DNA from: JAWKWH01 sp963669415
GTDB taxonomy: Bacteria > Pseudomonadota > Alphaproteobacteria > Rhizobiales > Rhizobiaceae
Length of the DNA: 64,000 nucleotides
Reading direction: 5' to 3'
NCBI GenBank assembly: GCA_963669415.2
Contig: CAXXPS010000002.1
Location: 1,302,001-1,366,000, forward strand
Shown in pieces: positions 25,798-35,097 of this stretch. The notes under the pieces are model-generated. The model saw nothing but the letters and a program-made list of their open reading frames with translations. It searched no databases and was not told the DNA's origin. The first letter of the stretch is position 1; each line of letters starts with the position of its first letter. The position numbers and the translations under genes are program-made.

Positions 25798-26439
25798 AGA
25801 TAATGTCACTAGGAATGACACTCGAACAAATACCAAAAAAAACCTTTCCTAGCAATGGAGGGGACCAGTCGATTGCGGTCTCAAGGAATCGTCTAACAGC
25901 TATTTGCGTGTTCTGTTCCAATTGGATGACGAATAGAGGTTCATAGGCTGAGGAAACAGCATTCCGTAGATTCTCCGACCGTCCGAAAGAAGCTCCCGTG
26001 AAATCGAATGGCGCGGTCTGGGGTACTTCCGTACCCGGATTGCGCTCAATCGCGTGTCCGGGATTCCTATTTCGAAATTAAACACTAGTACGGGTTATTT
26101 CCTGGAAGGATTGCCCCGCAAATTCCCGGAAGATAGTGAGATTGGAAGTGCGCGATGACCGAAGATGAGAAAGTCGATAAGGTCGTTTATCGGCCTCTCA
26201 ATGCCAAGAGCGTTCCCAGGCCGGCCGCTTCATCTCGCGAAGACAAGTCGGCACATCGGCGCGAGACAAGCCGCTAAGGCTATCAGAAAGACCGTTGAAT
26301 GGCACTTCGTCGGGAGGTTGCCGCTAAAACATTTCATTTTCTGATTGGTCGAACGCCGATTTCGTGATTTCCCGAAGCTTATCATCTTCGATTTTTGTCG
26401 GCGCGCTTGCGAGTGGCCCTACCGTACATGGTTGCCGGA

Positions 26440-26625
26440 TTGATACCGCCGCCAGATCAGCATGGTGGAAAGATACGGTGGATTGTGATGACGGACCCTT
26501 GTCAGAAATCATTATGCAGTTCAAACACCGTGCGACTGGAAAGCATCCTTATATGTATCACTGCCATATTCTTGAGCGCGAGAATCGCGGTATGATGGCG
26601 CAGTTCATGGTGAGCCGATCTTGCG
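26440..26625 (+). pseudogene. Multicopper oxidase, C-terminal fragment
   Basis: The frame reads WWKDTVDCDDGPLSEIIMQF and then HPYMYHCHILERENRGMMAQ, followed by FMV. The last part is the C-terminal type-1/type-3 copper site of CueO/laccase-type oxidases (HCHxxxHxxxGMM), with Glu-Arg-Glu where the family has Glu-His-Glu, so the copper-ligand His after HCHILE is replaced by Arg. About 60 residues remain out of roughly 500, with no start, and the frame runs into unrelated sequence on both sides. Clearly a relic. Confidence 0.75.
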
Positions 26626-26845
26626 CCACCGTCACAATGCGAGTTGGTAAATTCAACGCCCACCTTGTCCGCCAAAAAATGCCGCTTCAATCGCTTGACC
26701 TTCGCTCCATAATGGATTTCGATGGATGATCTTAGCTGGGAATGGGCGAGAGGCGCCTGCAAAGTTCGGGGATAATTAAAAAACCACATAAGAACTTGAT
26801 CAAGACCAGCAGGACGAACATGTCTAAAAAAGGGAGAAAAAAGAC

Positions 26846-27859
26846 ATGAAGAAAATCACCAGCATAATAGGCGGGATCACGTTTGCGCTCGCCGCATCAA
26901 CGGCGTCGGCAGCGACGCTCGACGATGTAAAGGCCAAGGGCTCCGTCCAGTGCGGTGTGAGCCAGGGTCTTCCCGGATTTTCGAATGCGGATTCAGACGG
27001 CAATTGGAGCGGATTGGACGTTGATCTTTGCCGCGCTTTGGCCGCTGCGATTTTCGGCGATGCAGATGCGGTTAAATTCACCCCTCTTTCGGCCAAGGAA
27101 CGCTTTACCGCACTGCAGTCTGGCGAGGTCGATCTTCTTTCGCGAAACACGACCTGGACCATGAGCCGCGACACCTCGCTTGGTCTGAACTTCTCGGTGG
27201 TCAACTACTATGACGGTCAGGGTTTCATGATCAGGTCCGAAATGGGTATCGGCTCGGCGCTTGAACTTTCGGGCGCATCAATCTGCACCAATACCGGCAC
27301 AACGACAGAGCTAAACGTCGCCGACTATTTCAGGGCGAACAATCTAGAGTACGAACTGGTTGCATTTGAGAAGGCGGACGAAGTTGTTGCAGCCTACGAT
27401 GCCGGTCGCTGCGACGTTTATACAACTGACCAATCGGGCCTTTATGCGCAGCGCCTGAAGCTGACTAATCCGGGCGAACATATGGTTCTTCCGGAAATCA
27501 TCTCAAAAGAACCGCTTGGACCCGCAGTTCGCCAAGGTGATGATCAATGGCTGAACATCGTCAAATGGGTGCATTTCGCCATGCTGAACGCTGAGGAACT
27601 TGGCGTTTCATCAGCAAATGTTGACGAGATGAAAGCCGGTGACGCCCCGGCGATCAAACGTCTTCTGGGTTCGGAAGGCGAGTTTGGCGCCGCTATTGGT
27701 CTCGGCAACGATTGGGCATACAACGTAATCAAACATGTCGGTAATTATGCCGAGACGTTTGAACGCAATGTCGGTCCGGATACACCTTTGGCTATTGCGC
27801 GCGGCGTGAACGCGCTCTGGTCGCAGGGCGGATTGCAATACGCACCGCCTGTTCGCTGA
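26846..27859 (+). CDS. aapJ: General L-amino acid ABC transporter, substrate-binding protein
   Basis: A 337-residue periplasmic receptor. Signal peptide MKKITSIIGGITFALAASTA with cleavage near ASA/ATL. Characteristic AapJ/BztA segments: VKAKGSVQCGVSQGLPGFSN, LDVDLCRALAAAIFGDADAVKF, LLSRNTTWTMSRDTSLGLNF, YDAGRCDVYTTDQSGLYAQR. AapJ binds a broad range of L-amino acids, chiefly acidic and aliphatic ones. The ribosome site AAAGGGAGAAAAAAG precedes the ATG. First of four genes in the usual aapJQMP order; a strong hairpin follows. Confidence 0.95.
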   Translation: MKKITSIIGGITFALAASTASAATLDDVKAKGSVQCGVSQGLPGFSNADSDGNWSGLDVDLCRALAAAIFGDADAVKFTPLSAKERFTALQSGEVDLLSRNTTWTMSRDTSLGLNFSVVNYYDGQGFMIRSEMGIGSALELSGASICTNTGTTTELNVADYFRANNLEYELVAFEKADEVVAAYDAGRCDVYTTDQSGLYAQRLKLTNPGEHMVLPEIISKEPLGPAVRQGDDQWLNIVKWVHFAMLNAEELGVSSANVDEMKAGDAPAIKRLLGSEGEFGAAIGLGNDWAYNVIKHVGNYAETFERNVGPDTPLAIARGVNALWSQGGLQYAPPVR

Positions 27860-27873
27860 CCAGCAACTATCTA

Positions 27874-27896
27874 CGGCCGGGTCTAGCACCCGGCCG
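27874..27896 (+). terminator. Intercistronic hairpin after aapJ
   Basis: CGGCCGGGT and ACCCGGCCG form a perfect 9-bp GC-rich stem around a CTAGC loop, 12 bases after the aapJ stop, followed by ATTT. It is probably a partial terminator or mRNA-stabilising element that makes aapJ expression exceed that of the permeases. Confidence 0.75.
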
Positions 27897-28000
27897 ATTT
27901 GCATAGGCTCTTTCGAAGTCGATTGCACAATGGCGGAAGCGGGTTGTGGGAGGCCCGTTCGAAAGAAGCCGAAACAGATAAGATCCTGAAGGGGACACAA

Positions 28001-29197
28001 ATGGCTGTCGATACCGGCAAACTGGAGGTGCCGGCTCCAAAAGTCGCATTTCTGAATGATCCGAAAATTCGTGGCCTGGTATTTCAGGTAATCCTTCTGG
28101 CTGTGGTGGTGTGGCTCGCCTGGGTAGGCATTCAGAATATGTTTGCCAATCTGAAAGCCGCAAACATCGCCTCCGGATTTGGATTTCTAAGCCGCAATGC
28201 CGGATTTCAAATCAGTCAGTCGCTGATAGACTACGATCAGGCTGTGTCCACTTACGGTCGTGTGTACGCCGTTGGTTTGCTTAACACTCTGCTTGTCGCC
28301 GTTATCGGCATTATCCTGGCGACCATTATTGGATTTGTCGTTGGCATCGCGCGGCTTTCCAACAACTGGATCATCAGCCGGTTAGCGGCGGTTTACATCG
28401 AAATATTGCGCAACATTCCGCTGCTCTTGCAGATTTTTGTCTGGTATTTCGCTGTGCTGCGGCTTTTGCCGTCACGGCGTGAATCGCTTGACATGGGTCT
28501 GATGGGACAGTTGAACATTTCAGGCTGGTATGCTCCCAAGGCCGTATTTGCCGACAATGCATCCTGGATCGTCTGGGCATTTCTGATCGGAATTGCAGCC
28601 AGCTTTGGTGTAGCCCGTTGGGCGCGCAAGCGGCGCGAGAAAACCGGAGAACCGTTTCCGGTTTTCTGGTCATGTGTCGGTTTGATTTTAGGATTGCCGG
28701 TTCTCGCTTATCTCGCGGCCGGACTTCCCATCAGCTTTGAATATCCGGTCTCCGGCAACTTCGGCCCGAAAGGTGGCGCCAGGGTCTATCCGGAGATGAT
28801 CGGTCTTCTTTTGGCGTTGTCCACGTACACGGCGGCGTTTATTGCCGAGATCGTTCGAGCCGGTATTCTGGCGGTCAACAAAGGGCAGACCGAAGCATCC
28901 TACGCCTTGGGTCTGAGGCCGGGTCCGGCATTGCGGCTTGTGATCATCCCGCAGGCGATGCGGATTATCATTCCGCCGCTGACAAGCCAATATTTGAACT
29001 TGACCAAGAATTCATCACTGGCAGTGGCGATTGCCTACCCGGACCTCGTTTCGGTATTTGCCGGTACGGCGCTCAACCAAACCGGTCAAGCGGTCGAAAT
29101 ATTGCTGATGACCATGCTGACCTATCTGGCGTTGTCGCTGCTTACGTCGGCATTCATGAACTGGTACAACCAGAAAATGTCGTTGGTGGAGCGGTAA
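28001..29197 (+). CDS. aapQ: General L-amino acid ABC transporter permease
   Basis: A 398-residue membrane protein of the AapQ/BztB type, longer than simple His/Glu/Gln permeases because of an extra loop in the first half. Typical pieces: AKRWA-like loop WARKRREKTGEPFPVFW, the early IEILRNIPLLLQIFVWYF motif, and the EAA loop AGILAVNKGQTEASYALGLR. ATG at 28001 follows GAAGGGGACACAA; upstream in-frame codons read through unrelated intergenic DNA. Confidence 0.94.
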   Translation: MAVDTGKLEVPAPKVAFLNDPKIRGLVFQVILLAVVVWLAWVGIQNMFANLKAANIASGFGFLSRNAGFQISQSLIDYDQAVSTYGRVYAVGLLNTLLVAVIGIILATIIGFVVGIARLSNNWIISRLAAVYIEILRNIPLLLQIFVWYFAVLRLLPSRRESLDMGLMGQLNISGWYAPKAVFADNASWIVWAFLIGIAASFGVARWARKRREKTGEPFPVFWSCVGLILGLPVLAYLAAGLPISFEYPVSGNFGPKGGARVYPEMIGLLLALSTYTAAFIAEIVRAGILAVNKGQTEASYALGLRPGPALRLVIIPQAMRIIIPPLTSQYLNLTKNSSLAVAIAYPDLVSVFAGTALNQTGQAVEILLMTMLTYLALSLLTSAFMNWYNQKMSLVER

Positions 29198-29198
29198 G

Positions 29199-30599
29199 AT
29201 GGCAGAGAAAACCACCAATTCACCCGTATCCGGTATCCAAGCGGATTCAATTCAGTTCGTTCGAACCGACATGGTTCAGTCGATGCCGGCCCCTGTATCA
29301 ACACAGGGGCCAGTCCATTGGATCAAAGAGAATTTGTTTTCCAGCGTCACCAATACGCTGCTGACGCTGCTTTCTCTGTACCTAATGTGGATCATCATCC
29401 CGCCAACCCTGAGTTTTGTATTTTTCAATGGCGTATTTACGGGCGAGGACCGCTCTGTCTGTGCGACAACAGCGCAGGGCGGTGTCAGGCCAGATGACTG
29501 GTTTGGCGGCTGCTGGGCTTATGTGAGCACATATTTGGGTCAGTTTGTCTACGGCCGTTATCCGGACGGTGAAATCTGGCGCGTCAATCTTGTCGGCATT
29601 CTGTTTTTCGGCGGCTTGATTCCGATGCTGATTCCGTCCGCCCCGTTCAAGCGTGAGAACATTATATTCCTTGCGGTGGTGTTCCCCGTTGTGGCCTTCA
29701 TCTTGCTTACCGGCGGTCATATCGAACTGAACGGCTTTTTGATGCCTGATGCGATCATGGCTCCGGGTCTGGTCCGCTTCTGGATAGACTATCTGATAGT
29801 TACTGCTGTTGTTGCGGGCATTGTCCTGCTGATTGCGCGGGGTCAGGATGCCGATCCGATACCCGGCTTAAAAATCGCCATGGCAATCATGGCGGCAATT
29901 GCCGTGATCATCATTCTGTTTGCCGTCCCACTGGGATTGGAGCATGTCGAGACAGAAAACTGGGGCGGACTGCTGGTTACCATGGTGATTGCTGTGACCG
30001 GTATCGCGGCCTCCCTTCCTTTGGGAATAGCACTAGCACTGGGTCGCCGCTCCGACTTGCCCATCGTCAAATTTCTATCCATCACGTTTATTGAGTTTTG
30101 GCGCGGTGTACCGCTGATCACCGTCCTGTTCATGTCTTCAGTCATGTTGCCGCTTTTCCTGCCCGAAGGAGTGACCTTCGACAAACTTTTGAGGGCGCTG
30201 ATTGGCGTCGCGCTATTCTCTGCGGCCTACATGGCGGAGGTTGTGCGTGGCGGGCTGCAAGCGATTCCCAGGGGGCAGTATGAGGGTGCGCAGGCCCTTG
30301 GGCTAAATTATTGGCAAATGATGCGAATGATCATCCTTCCGCAGGCGTTGAAGCTGGTTATTCCGGGTATCGTCAACACGTTTATCGGCCTATTCAAGGA
30401 CACGACGCTGGTCTTGATAATCGGTTTGTTTGATTTTCTTGGTCAGATCCAGTTCTCGTTCACGGACCCGACCTGGGCAACACCCGTGCAATCATTGACG
30501 GCGTACATGTTCGCGGCGGTTGTTTTCTTCTTCTTCTGCTTCAGTATGTCGCGTTACTCAATGTACATGGAAAACCGGCTTGATACCGGCCACAAGTAA
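29199..30599 (+). CDS. aapM: General L-amino acid ABC transporter permease
   Basis: A 466-residue membrane protein of the AapM/BztC type. It has a long N-terminal part with ENLFSSVTNTLLTLLSLYLM and the extended first-half region, then the permease core with FWRGVPLITVLFMSSVMLPLF and the EAA loop GGLQAIPRGQYEGAQALGLN. One base separates it from the aapQ stop. Confidence 0.94.
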   Translation: MAEKTTNSPVSGIQADSIQFVRTDMVQSMPAPVSTQGPVHWIKENLFSSVTNTLLTLLSLYLMWIIIPPTLSFVFFNGVFTGEDRSVCATTAQGGVRPDDWFGGCWAYVSTYLGQFVYGRYPDGEIWRVNLVGILFFGGLIPMLIPSAPFKRENIIFLAVVFPVVAFILLTGGHIELNGFLMPDAIMAPGLVRFWIDYLIVTAVVAGIVLLIARGQDADPIPGLKIAMAIMAAIAVIIILFAVPLGLEHVETENWGGLLVTMVIAVTGIAASLPLGIALALGRRSDLPIVKFLSITFIEFWRGVPLITVLFMSSVMLPLFLPEGVTFDKLLRALIGVALFSAAYMAEVVRGGLQAIPRGQYEGAQALGLNYWQMMRMIILPQALKLVIPGIVNTFIGLFKDTTLVLIIGLFDFLGQIQFSFTDPTWATPVQSLTAYMFAAVVFFFFCFSMSRYSMYMENRLDTGHK

Positions 30600-30617
30600 A
30601 TACGAGAGGAACCGAAA

Positions 30618-31421
30618 ATGGTTACCGAAAATGCTGTCGATGCTTCGGAGATCCATGTCGATCATAAAAAGATGCATGTGTCGGAAACCGATGTTGCAGT
30701 CGAGATCAATGACATGCACAAGTGGTACGGCAACTTTCATGTCCTCAAGGACATAAACCTGAAGGTCATGCGCGGAGAACGCATTGTCATTGCCGGACCA
30801 TCGGGTTCCGGCAAATCCACCATGATCCGCTGCATCAACCGGTTGGAAGAACATCAGCAAGGCAAGATCGTTGTCGACGGGATCGAGCTGACCAACGATC
30901 TCAAAAAGATCGATGAGGTGCGGCGCGAAGTCGGCATGGTGTTCCAGCACTTCAATCTGTTTCCACATCTGACAATCATGGAAAACTGCACGCTGGCGCC
31001 GATATGGGTCCGCAAGACGCCCAAGAAGGAAGCTGAAGAAATAGCAATGCATTTTCTTGAACGCGTCAAGATTCCGGAACAGGCTCTCAAGTACCCGGGC
31101 CAACTGTCAGGCGGTCAGCAACAACGTGTTGCAATTGCCCGTTCACTTTGCATGAACCCCCGTATCATGCTGTTCGATGAACCGACTTCGGCGCTTGATC
31201 CCGAGATGATCAAGGAAGTGCTGGAAACCATGGTTGGCCTTGCTGAAGAGGGCATGACCATGTTGTGCGTGACCCACGAGATGGGCTTTGCCAGGCAAGT
31301 CGCCAACCGCGTCATTTTCATGGACGAGGGTCAGATTGTTGAGCAAAACCAACCGGATGAGTTCTTCGACAATCCCCAGCATGAACGGACAAAGCTGTTT
31401 CTCAGTCAGATTCTGCATTGA
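30618..31421 (+). CDS. aapP: General L-amino acid ABC transporter ATP-binding protein
   Basis: A 267-residue ATPase with Walker A GPSGSGKST, Q-loop VFQHFNLFPHLTIMENC, signature LSGGQQQRVAIARSL, Walker B IMLFDEPTSALD and switch His in CVTHEMGFA. The polar-amino-acid-importer pattern (CINRLEEHQQGKIVVDGIEL) is clear. It has a slightly longer N-terminal lead than most AapP proteins (about 25 residues before INDMHKWYGNF). Last gene of the operon, ribosome site GAGAGGAACCG. Confidence 0.95.
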   Translation: MVTENAVDASEIHVDHKKMHVSETDVAVEINDMHKWYGNFHVLKDINLKVMRGERIVIAGPSGSGKSTMIRCINRLEEHQQGKIVVDGIELTNDLKKIDEVRREVGMVFQHFNLFPHLTIMENCTLAPIWVRKTPKKEAEEIAMHFLERVKIPEQALKYPGQLSGGQQQRVAIARSLCMNPRIMLFDEPTSALDPEMIKEVLETMVGLAEEGMTMLCVTHEMGFARQVANRVIFMDEGQIVEQNQPDEFFDNPQHERTKLFLSQILH

Positions 31422-31451
31422 ATCGTGGCAATTGTTATCTTCAGATTCATC

Positions 31452-31733
31452 CTATGAGATCGGTTTGGCTTGACATCCTTCAGAGATTTCACGCCAAGCG
31501 GGATTGTTCAACACCATGCCGCAGACCGCGGTGTAGCTGCGCCCGCCAACAGACAGGCAGGACATCTCTCCCAATCGGTATTTCGTTCCCCGATTGATGC
31601 AATAGCAGTCTGAAGTGGTTTGCGATTGAGCAAGGCGAATGCCATCGGGAGCAGTGCTGCTTGGCGAACCGGTGTAAAGTAGGACAAAACCCGGAACGAG
31701 CGCACTCATCGCTAGTTTCGTCATCCAATTCAT
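31452..31733 (-). CDS. Small secreted Cys-containing protein
   Basis: A 93-residue predicted exported protein. The N-terminus MTKLAMSALVPGFVLLYTG is a signal peptide or lipoprotein-like leader without an obvious lipobox. The mature part has a compact Cys pattern: DCYCINRGTKYRLGEMSC, GRSYTAVCGMVLNNPAWREI and a last Cys in EGCQAK, for five Cys in all. I believe similar small proteins occur in other alphaproteobacteria, but no function is known to me. It is alone on this strand between aapP and the stress-protein gene. The start could also be the ATG nine bases further in; neither has a strong ribosome site. Confidence 0.65.
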   Translation of the reverse strand: MNWMTKLAMSALVPGFVLLYTGSPSSTAPDGIRLAQSQTTSDCYCINRGTKYRLGEMSCLSVGGRSYTAVCGMVLNNPAWREISEGCQAKPIS

Positions 31734-32062
31734 ACGCTAATTCTAAAGCATTCCTGCACAATTGAAAACGTCGCAGACATATTGGAATTACCGGGTGACT
31801 TGCGGGAGCTGCGAGCCAGTGCATTGTGCTTGGAGATCACATCGGGCGCAGCGAATTGAGGTTGTCAGAATCGACATTTTTGCGACTGCGATCATGCGCA
31901 AAATGATTACAAAGATCCGGTTTTTGATATTTCTCAATGCATAGTGCGTTTCTCTAGCTTACGAATTTCCTAAACGGTTGGAGCCGCAATTGCCGACATT
32001 GTTTCCACTTCAAAAAGCGGTTGGACTCCTGATTTCTTACAAGCCGAGAAAGGAGGACGCGG

Positions 32063-32518
32063 ATGAGCAAGAAATTTCTCGTGGCAGTGGATGGATCTGA
32101 TAACGGTTGGAAGGCGCTTCACTTGGCGTTAGATCTTGCCAGTGGAGTAGAAGCGGAGATCTTGGTTCTACACGTCGTACCGAAAGCGCCGATGCCTGAG
32201 GGGCTTGAACGGTTCGCAGAAATTGAAGGTATGAGATATGATGCTGCAAAAGATCTTTACCGGCAAAGTCGAATGAGTGGTGACAAAATTGTCGCTGAGG
32301 CTGAGAAACACGCTGAGCAACTCAAGGGCGTCGCAGTTGAAAAGAAGGTCGCCGAAGGCAATCCCGCTGAAGTTATCGCTGATTTTGCCAAGTTGCAGCG
32401 TGTAGGAATGATTTTTGTTGGAAGCCGAGGATTGGGCAATGTCGCAGAGCTACTCCTTGGCAGCGTATCGAACAGGCTTGTTCATATTTCACCCTGCACC
32501 TGCGTTGTCGTGAAATAG
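32063..32518 (+). CDS. Universal stress protein (UspA family)
   Basis: A 151-residue cytoplasmic protein with the complete UspA fold: N-terminal FLVAVDGSDNGWKAL, central ILVLHVVPKAPM, and the ATP-binding C-terminal motif GMIFVGSRGLGNVAELLLGSVSNRLVHISPC (G-2x-G-9x-G-S/T), which marks it as an ATP-binding member. Strong ribosome site AAAGGAGGACGCGG. Monocistronic as far as can be seen. Confidence 0.93.
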   Translation: MSKKFLVAVDGSDNGWKALHLALDLASGVEAEILVLHVVPKAPMPEGLERFAEIEGMRYDAAKDLYRQSRMSGDKIVAEAEKHAEQLKGVAVEKKVAEGNPAEVIADFAKLQRVGMIFVGSRGLGNVAELLLGSVSNRLVHISPCTCVVVK

Positions 32519-33233
32519 ATACAGAGATCTGCTGCGAAGTACCGCGACCAGGTTGATTTGTTAGCCGGGTTCTTTGGTTTAAATTTCGGGACACATGAAT
32601 CCGGAGTATCTGCCAAATCAATTGGCAAATTCGGTCCGAATGTTCTCAGAGCGATAGTATGGTCGCAGGCTCGAAATTGGAAGAGCTGTGCAGGAATTGT
32701 GCCGAAAATCGACGCATATCTTTGGGGAGATCTTTCGATTCAAACAATTTTTGAACAAGAAATATGGTGATCAGATTTAATGTGCTACCCTGCGTCTGCG
32801 GTAAAAAGGTTTGAGCCCCTTGATACCGCTCCCGTATTAACTAAATCCGCTGCCAAAAGGTGGCGGATTTTTTGTGCGTATGAAACGTCTCAAGTTTCGA
32901 TAAGGCGCGTTTTTCATCAAAATCGGCAGAATGCGCCAAGTCATTCTGCTTTCAGATTGAATGTGTATCGCACCTTAGAAAACGGGCGTGTGATTGGAGC
33001 TATTGCCGACCACGAGCAAGAATCCTAGCTGGTCAGAAAGATTTGCTTGTAGCTCCGGTAGGGTGATTGAGAGGCGCGCTGCCAAAGCTTGTACCAACCA
33101 GTGCGTCGATGACCTGCAAGTCCCGGTAACCTGACGGATGATGCGCTATTCCGGCTAAGTATGCGGATGGATCCCAACAATGACTGGCTTCATTGCGGAT
33201 CCCATTTGGTGCAACAGCCTATCGTCCGCCGAT
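32519..33233. other. Intergenic region with one orphan terminator
   Basis: No supported gene in about 700 bases. The only clear structure is the rho-independent terminator at 32843-32873, which is over 300 bases after the stress-protein gene and may belong to a small RNA. Confidence 0.5.
32843..32873 (+). terminator. Rho-independent terminator
   Basis: AAATCCGC at 32843-32850 pairs with GCGGATTT at 32863-32870, with an inner CC/GG pair and AAAA loop, followed by a T-run (TTTTTT in total). No protein gene ends nearby on this strand, so it may terminate a small transcript starting around 32.7 kb, or a long 3' UTR of the stress-protein gene. Confidence 0.7.
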
Positions 33234-33950
33234 CTAGAGGATCTTTGGAGATCGACGCAACCAATTGCGCATGGCAGCATTCACTGCTGCGGGATTTTCC
33301 AGGGTCGAAATGTGGCCGGCTGCGGGAACCAGTACTAATTCCGGGTTCGACAACAAGGTGACCATTTTACGATGTCGCTCCGGCAGACACAGCTGGTCTT
33401 CTTCACCACAGAGTACAAGCACTGGTCCATGATAGGCTTGCAGGACCGCGGAGCGGTCGGGACGATCTCTCAAAGCAAGCGACTGGGCAACGAAGGCCTG
33501 TGGGCCGATATCCATTGCCATGTCCACCAGAAGATCAAGCAACACCTTGTTGGTGCGGTTCTCCTTTGACAGATAGACCGGCTTCATCTCATCAATGATG
33601 ACATCGCGCAGACGACCGGCTTTGACATCGTCGATCTGCCGATTGCGAATGCCGTAGCGCTCCGGTGCATCGGCGTAATGATTGGTGTCGAACAGCCCCA
33701 GACGCGCGATGCGATCAGGCGCCTGGGCAATCATCTCCATGGCGATGATGCCGCCCATGGACAATCCAGCAACGTTCAGTGGGCCTGGTCGTGCGGCCGC
33801 GAGCACGGCATCGGCCATCGCCTTGATCGACGGTTCTGCCAGATCCGGAACGACAACATTGTAATCGTGCTCAAACTCAGCAATCTGCGGTGCGAATAAC
33901 CGTGCATCGCACATCATTCCGGGTAACAGGATCAGTGTTTCGCGCGGCAA
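33234..33950 (-). CDS. Alpha/beta-hydrolase
   Basis: A 238-residue serine hydrolase. The LLPGMMCD oxyanion segment, nucleophile elbow GLSMGG (Ser), acid residue in VLCGEEDQLCLPERH, and catalytic His in PAAGHISTLENP are all present. Its start is TTG at 33950, three bases after the stop of the upstream MetE-like gene, and there is no ATG before the oxyanion strand. It is the last gene of cluster C. It may hydrolyse an ester or lactone formed or imported by the pathway; this is inferred from its place in the operon. Confidence 0.85.
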   Translation of the reverse strand: MPRETLILLPGMMCDARLFAPQIAEFEHDYNVVVPDLAEPSIKAMADAVLAAARPGPLNVAGLSMGGIIAMEMIAQAPDRIARLGLFDTNHYADAPERYGIRNRQIDDVKAGRLRDVIIDEMKPVYLSKENRTNKVLLDLLVDMAMDIGPQAFVAQSLALRDRPDRSAVLQAYHGPVLVLCGEEDQLCLPERHRKMVTLLSNPELVLVPAAGHISTLENPAAVNAAMRNWLRRSPKIL

Positions 33951-33953
33951 GAA

Positions 33954-35087
33954 TCAGGCCTTGCCGGCGGCTATGTCGGCGCCTTTGCGCAGTGATTTAA
34001 GCTTGGCGAAAGCGATGTCTGGATCGACAGCCCCAAAACCCGCAAACGTGCCGAAACCGCAATCGGAACCGGCTGTAACCCGGTCAGCCCCGACAATGTC
34101 GACGAAACGGCCGATCCTTTCGGCGACCAACTGAGGATGCTCGACAAAATTCGTGGTCGTGTCGACAACACCTGGTACGAGGATCTTGTCATCGGGAATG
34201 TCGCTCTTGCGATCGCGAAAAACCGTCCATTCATGGCCGTGGCGGGGATTGGAGGTCTCAAACAAGACATACCGGGCATTTGCGCTCATCAGCGTGTCGA
34301 ACATCTTTGCCATTGGGATATCGCACACGTGCGGGCCTTCGTAATTGCCCCAGCAGATATGGATTCGGACTTTCTCAGCCGGAATATTGGCGAGTGCATG
34401 GTTCAGCGCTTCCACATGGCCAGCTGCAATCTTGATAAACTCGTCGTCCGACAGATCGGTGAACAGCATATGGCGGGATAGCGCCAGATCCGGGCAATCG
34501 AGTTGCAGGTCCAGCCCGGAAGCAACGATTGTCTCGTATTCGTCACGCATCACGTCAGCAAGCGCCGATAGATAGGCGTCGCGCGAAGGATAATAGTCAT
34601 TTTGTAGAAACAGGGAGATGACACCGGGCGAGGCAGCATTCATGAAACCATGCTTGCTGCCATGTTTGTCCATCGCCGTTCGAAGATTGGCGATGTCCTT
34701 TTCCAGTTCGCCCTGTCCTTTCGACTTTACCTCACCAGTGCACATGGGCCGGGCATATTTTGGGGTTCCGCCGGATTCTGCAATGCGCTGCAGGAAGCTC
34801 GGGAACTGCTTCAAATCGGCCGGCGCATTGCGCGGACTGTCTCCGGAAAATCCGGTGTATCGGTCCTTCACATAGGTGGCATAGGAGATTTTCGAGGTCT
34901 CGCCGTCGGAAACGATATCGACGCCGGCTGCCACCTGCTTACCGACCGTCTCGTCCACAGCATTGGCCATCGCGGCATCGAATGCACCTTGCTCGAACGG
35001 TTCTTCGCGTTCGCGCGCAAAGATGAAATCGACCACTTTCTGGGTCCGTGGCAGCGAGCCAACATGGGTGACTGAAATGCGGGTCAT
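33954..35087 (-). CDS. MetE C-terminal-like (cobalamin-independent methionine synthase-type) zinc protein
   Basis: A 377-residue TIM-barrel protein of the UROD/MetE superfamily. It starts RISVTHVGSLPRT and carries the zinc-site pattern of methyl- or alkyl-transferring members: His and Cys in HICWGNYEG, Glu in LFETSNPRHGHE and Cys in AGSDCGFGTF. It lacks the N-terminal half of true MetE (about 750 residues), so it is not a normal methionine synthase. Relatives include enzymes that move alkyl groups to thiols, such as epoxyalkane:CoM transferase. ATG at 35087 follows TTGAGGAGCACGTG. Placed between the cupin and the hydrolase in cluster C, it may demethylate or lyse a pathway intermediate (inference). 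Confidence 0.85.
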   Translation of the reverse strand: MTRISVTHVGSLPRTQKVVDFIFAREREEPFEQGAFDAAMANAVDETVGKQVAAGVDIVSDGETSKISYATYVKDRYTGFSGDSPRNAPADLKQFPSFLQRIAESGGTPKYARPMCTGEVKSKGQGELEKDIANLRTAMDKHGSKHGFMNAASPGVISLFLQNDYYPSRDAYLSALADVMRDEYETIVASGLDLQLDCPDLALSRHMLFTDLSDDEFIKIAAGHVEALNHALANIPAEKVRIHICWGNYEGPHVCDIPMAKMFDTLMSANARYVLFETSNPRHGHEWTVFRDRKSDIPDDKILVPGVVDTTTNFVEHPQLVAERIGRFVDIVGADRVTAGSDCGFGTFAGFGAVDPDIAFAKLKSLRKGADIAAGKA

Positions 35088-35097
35088 CACGTGCTCC

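Larger units (their letters stand above)
25286..26440. other. Non-coding region with repeats and hairpin
   Basis: No supported gene in about 1.1 kb. The frames here are short and lack ribosome sites. It contains a dispersed-repeat copy near 25460-25512 and a strong hairpin at 25767-25797. The rest looks like decayed DNA, consistent with the pseudogene fragment that follows. Confidence 0.55.

Noticed and set aside
25900..26085. Possible small gene in the non-coding stretch
   Set aside because: Too short, no ribosome site, no recognisable motif.
33954..35087. Methionine synthase metE
   Set aside because: Only the C-terminal-type barrel is present (377 residues against about 750), and the context is catabolic.
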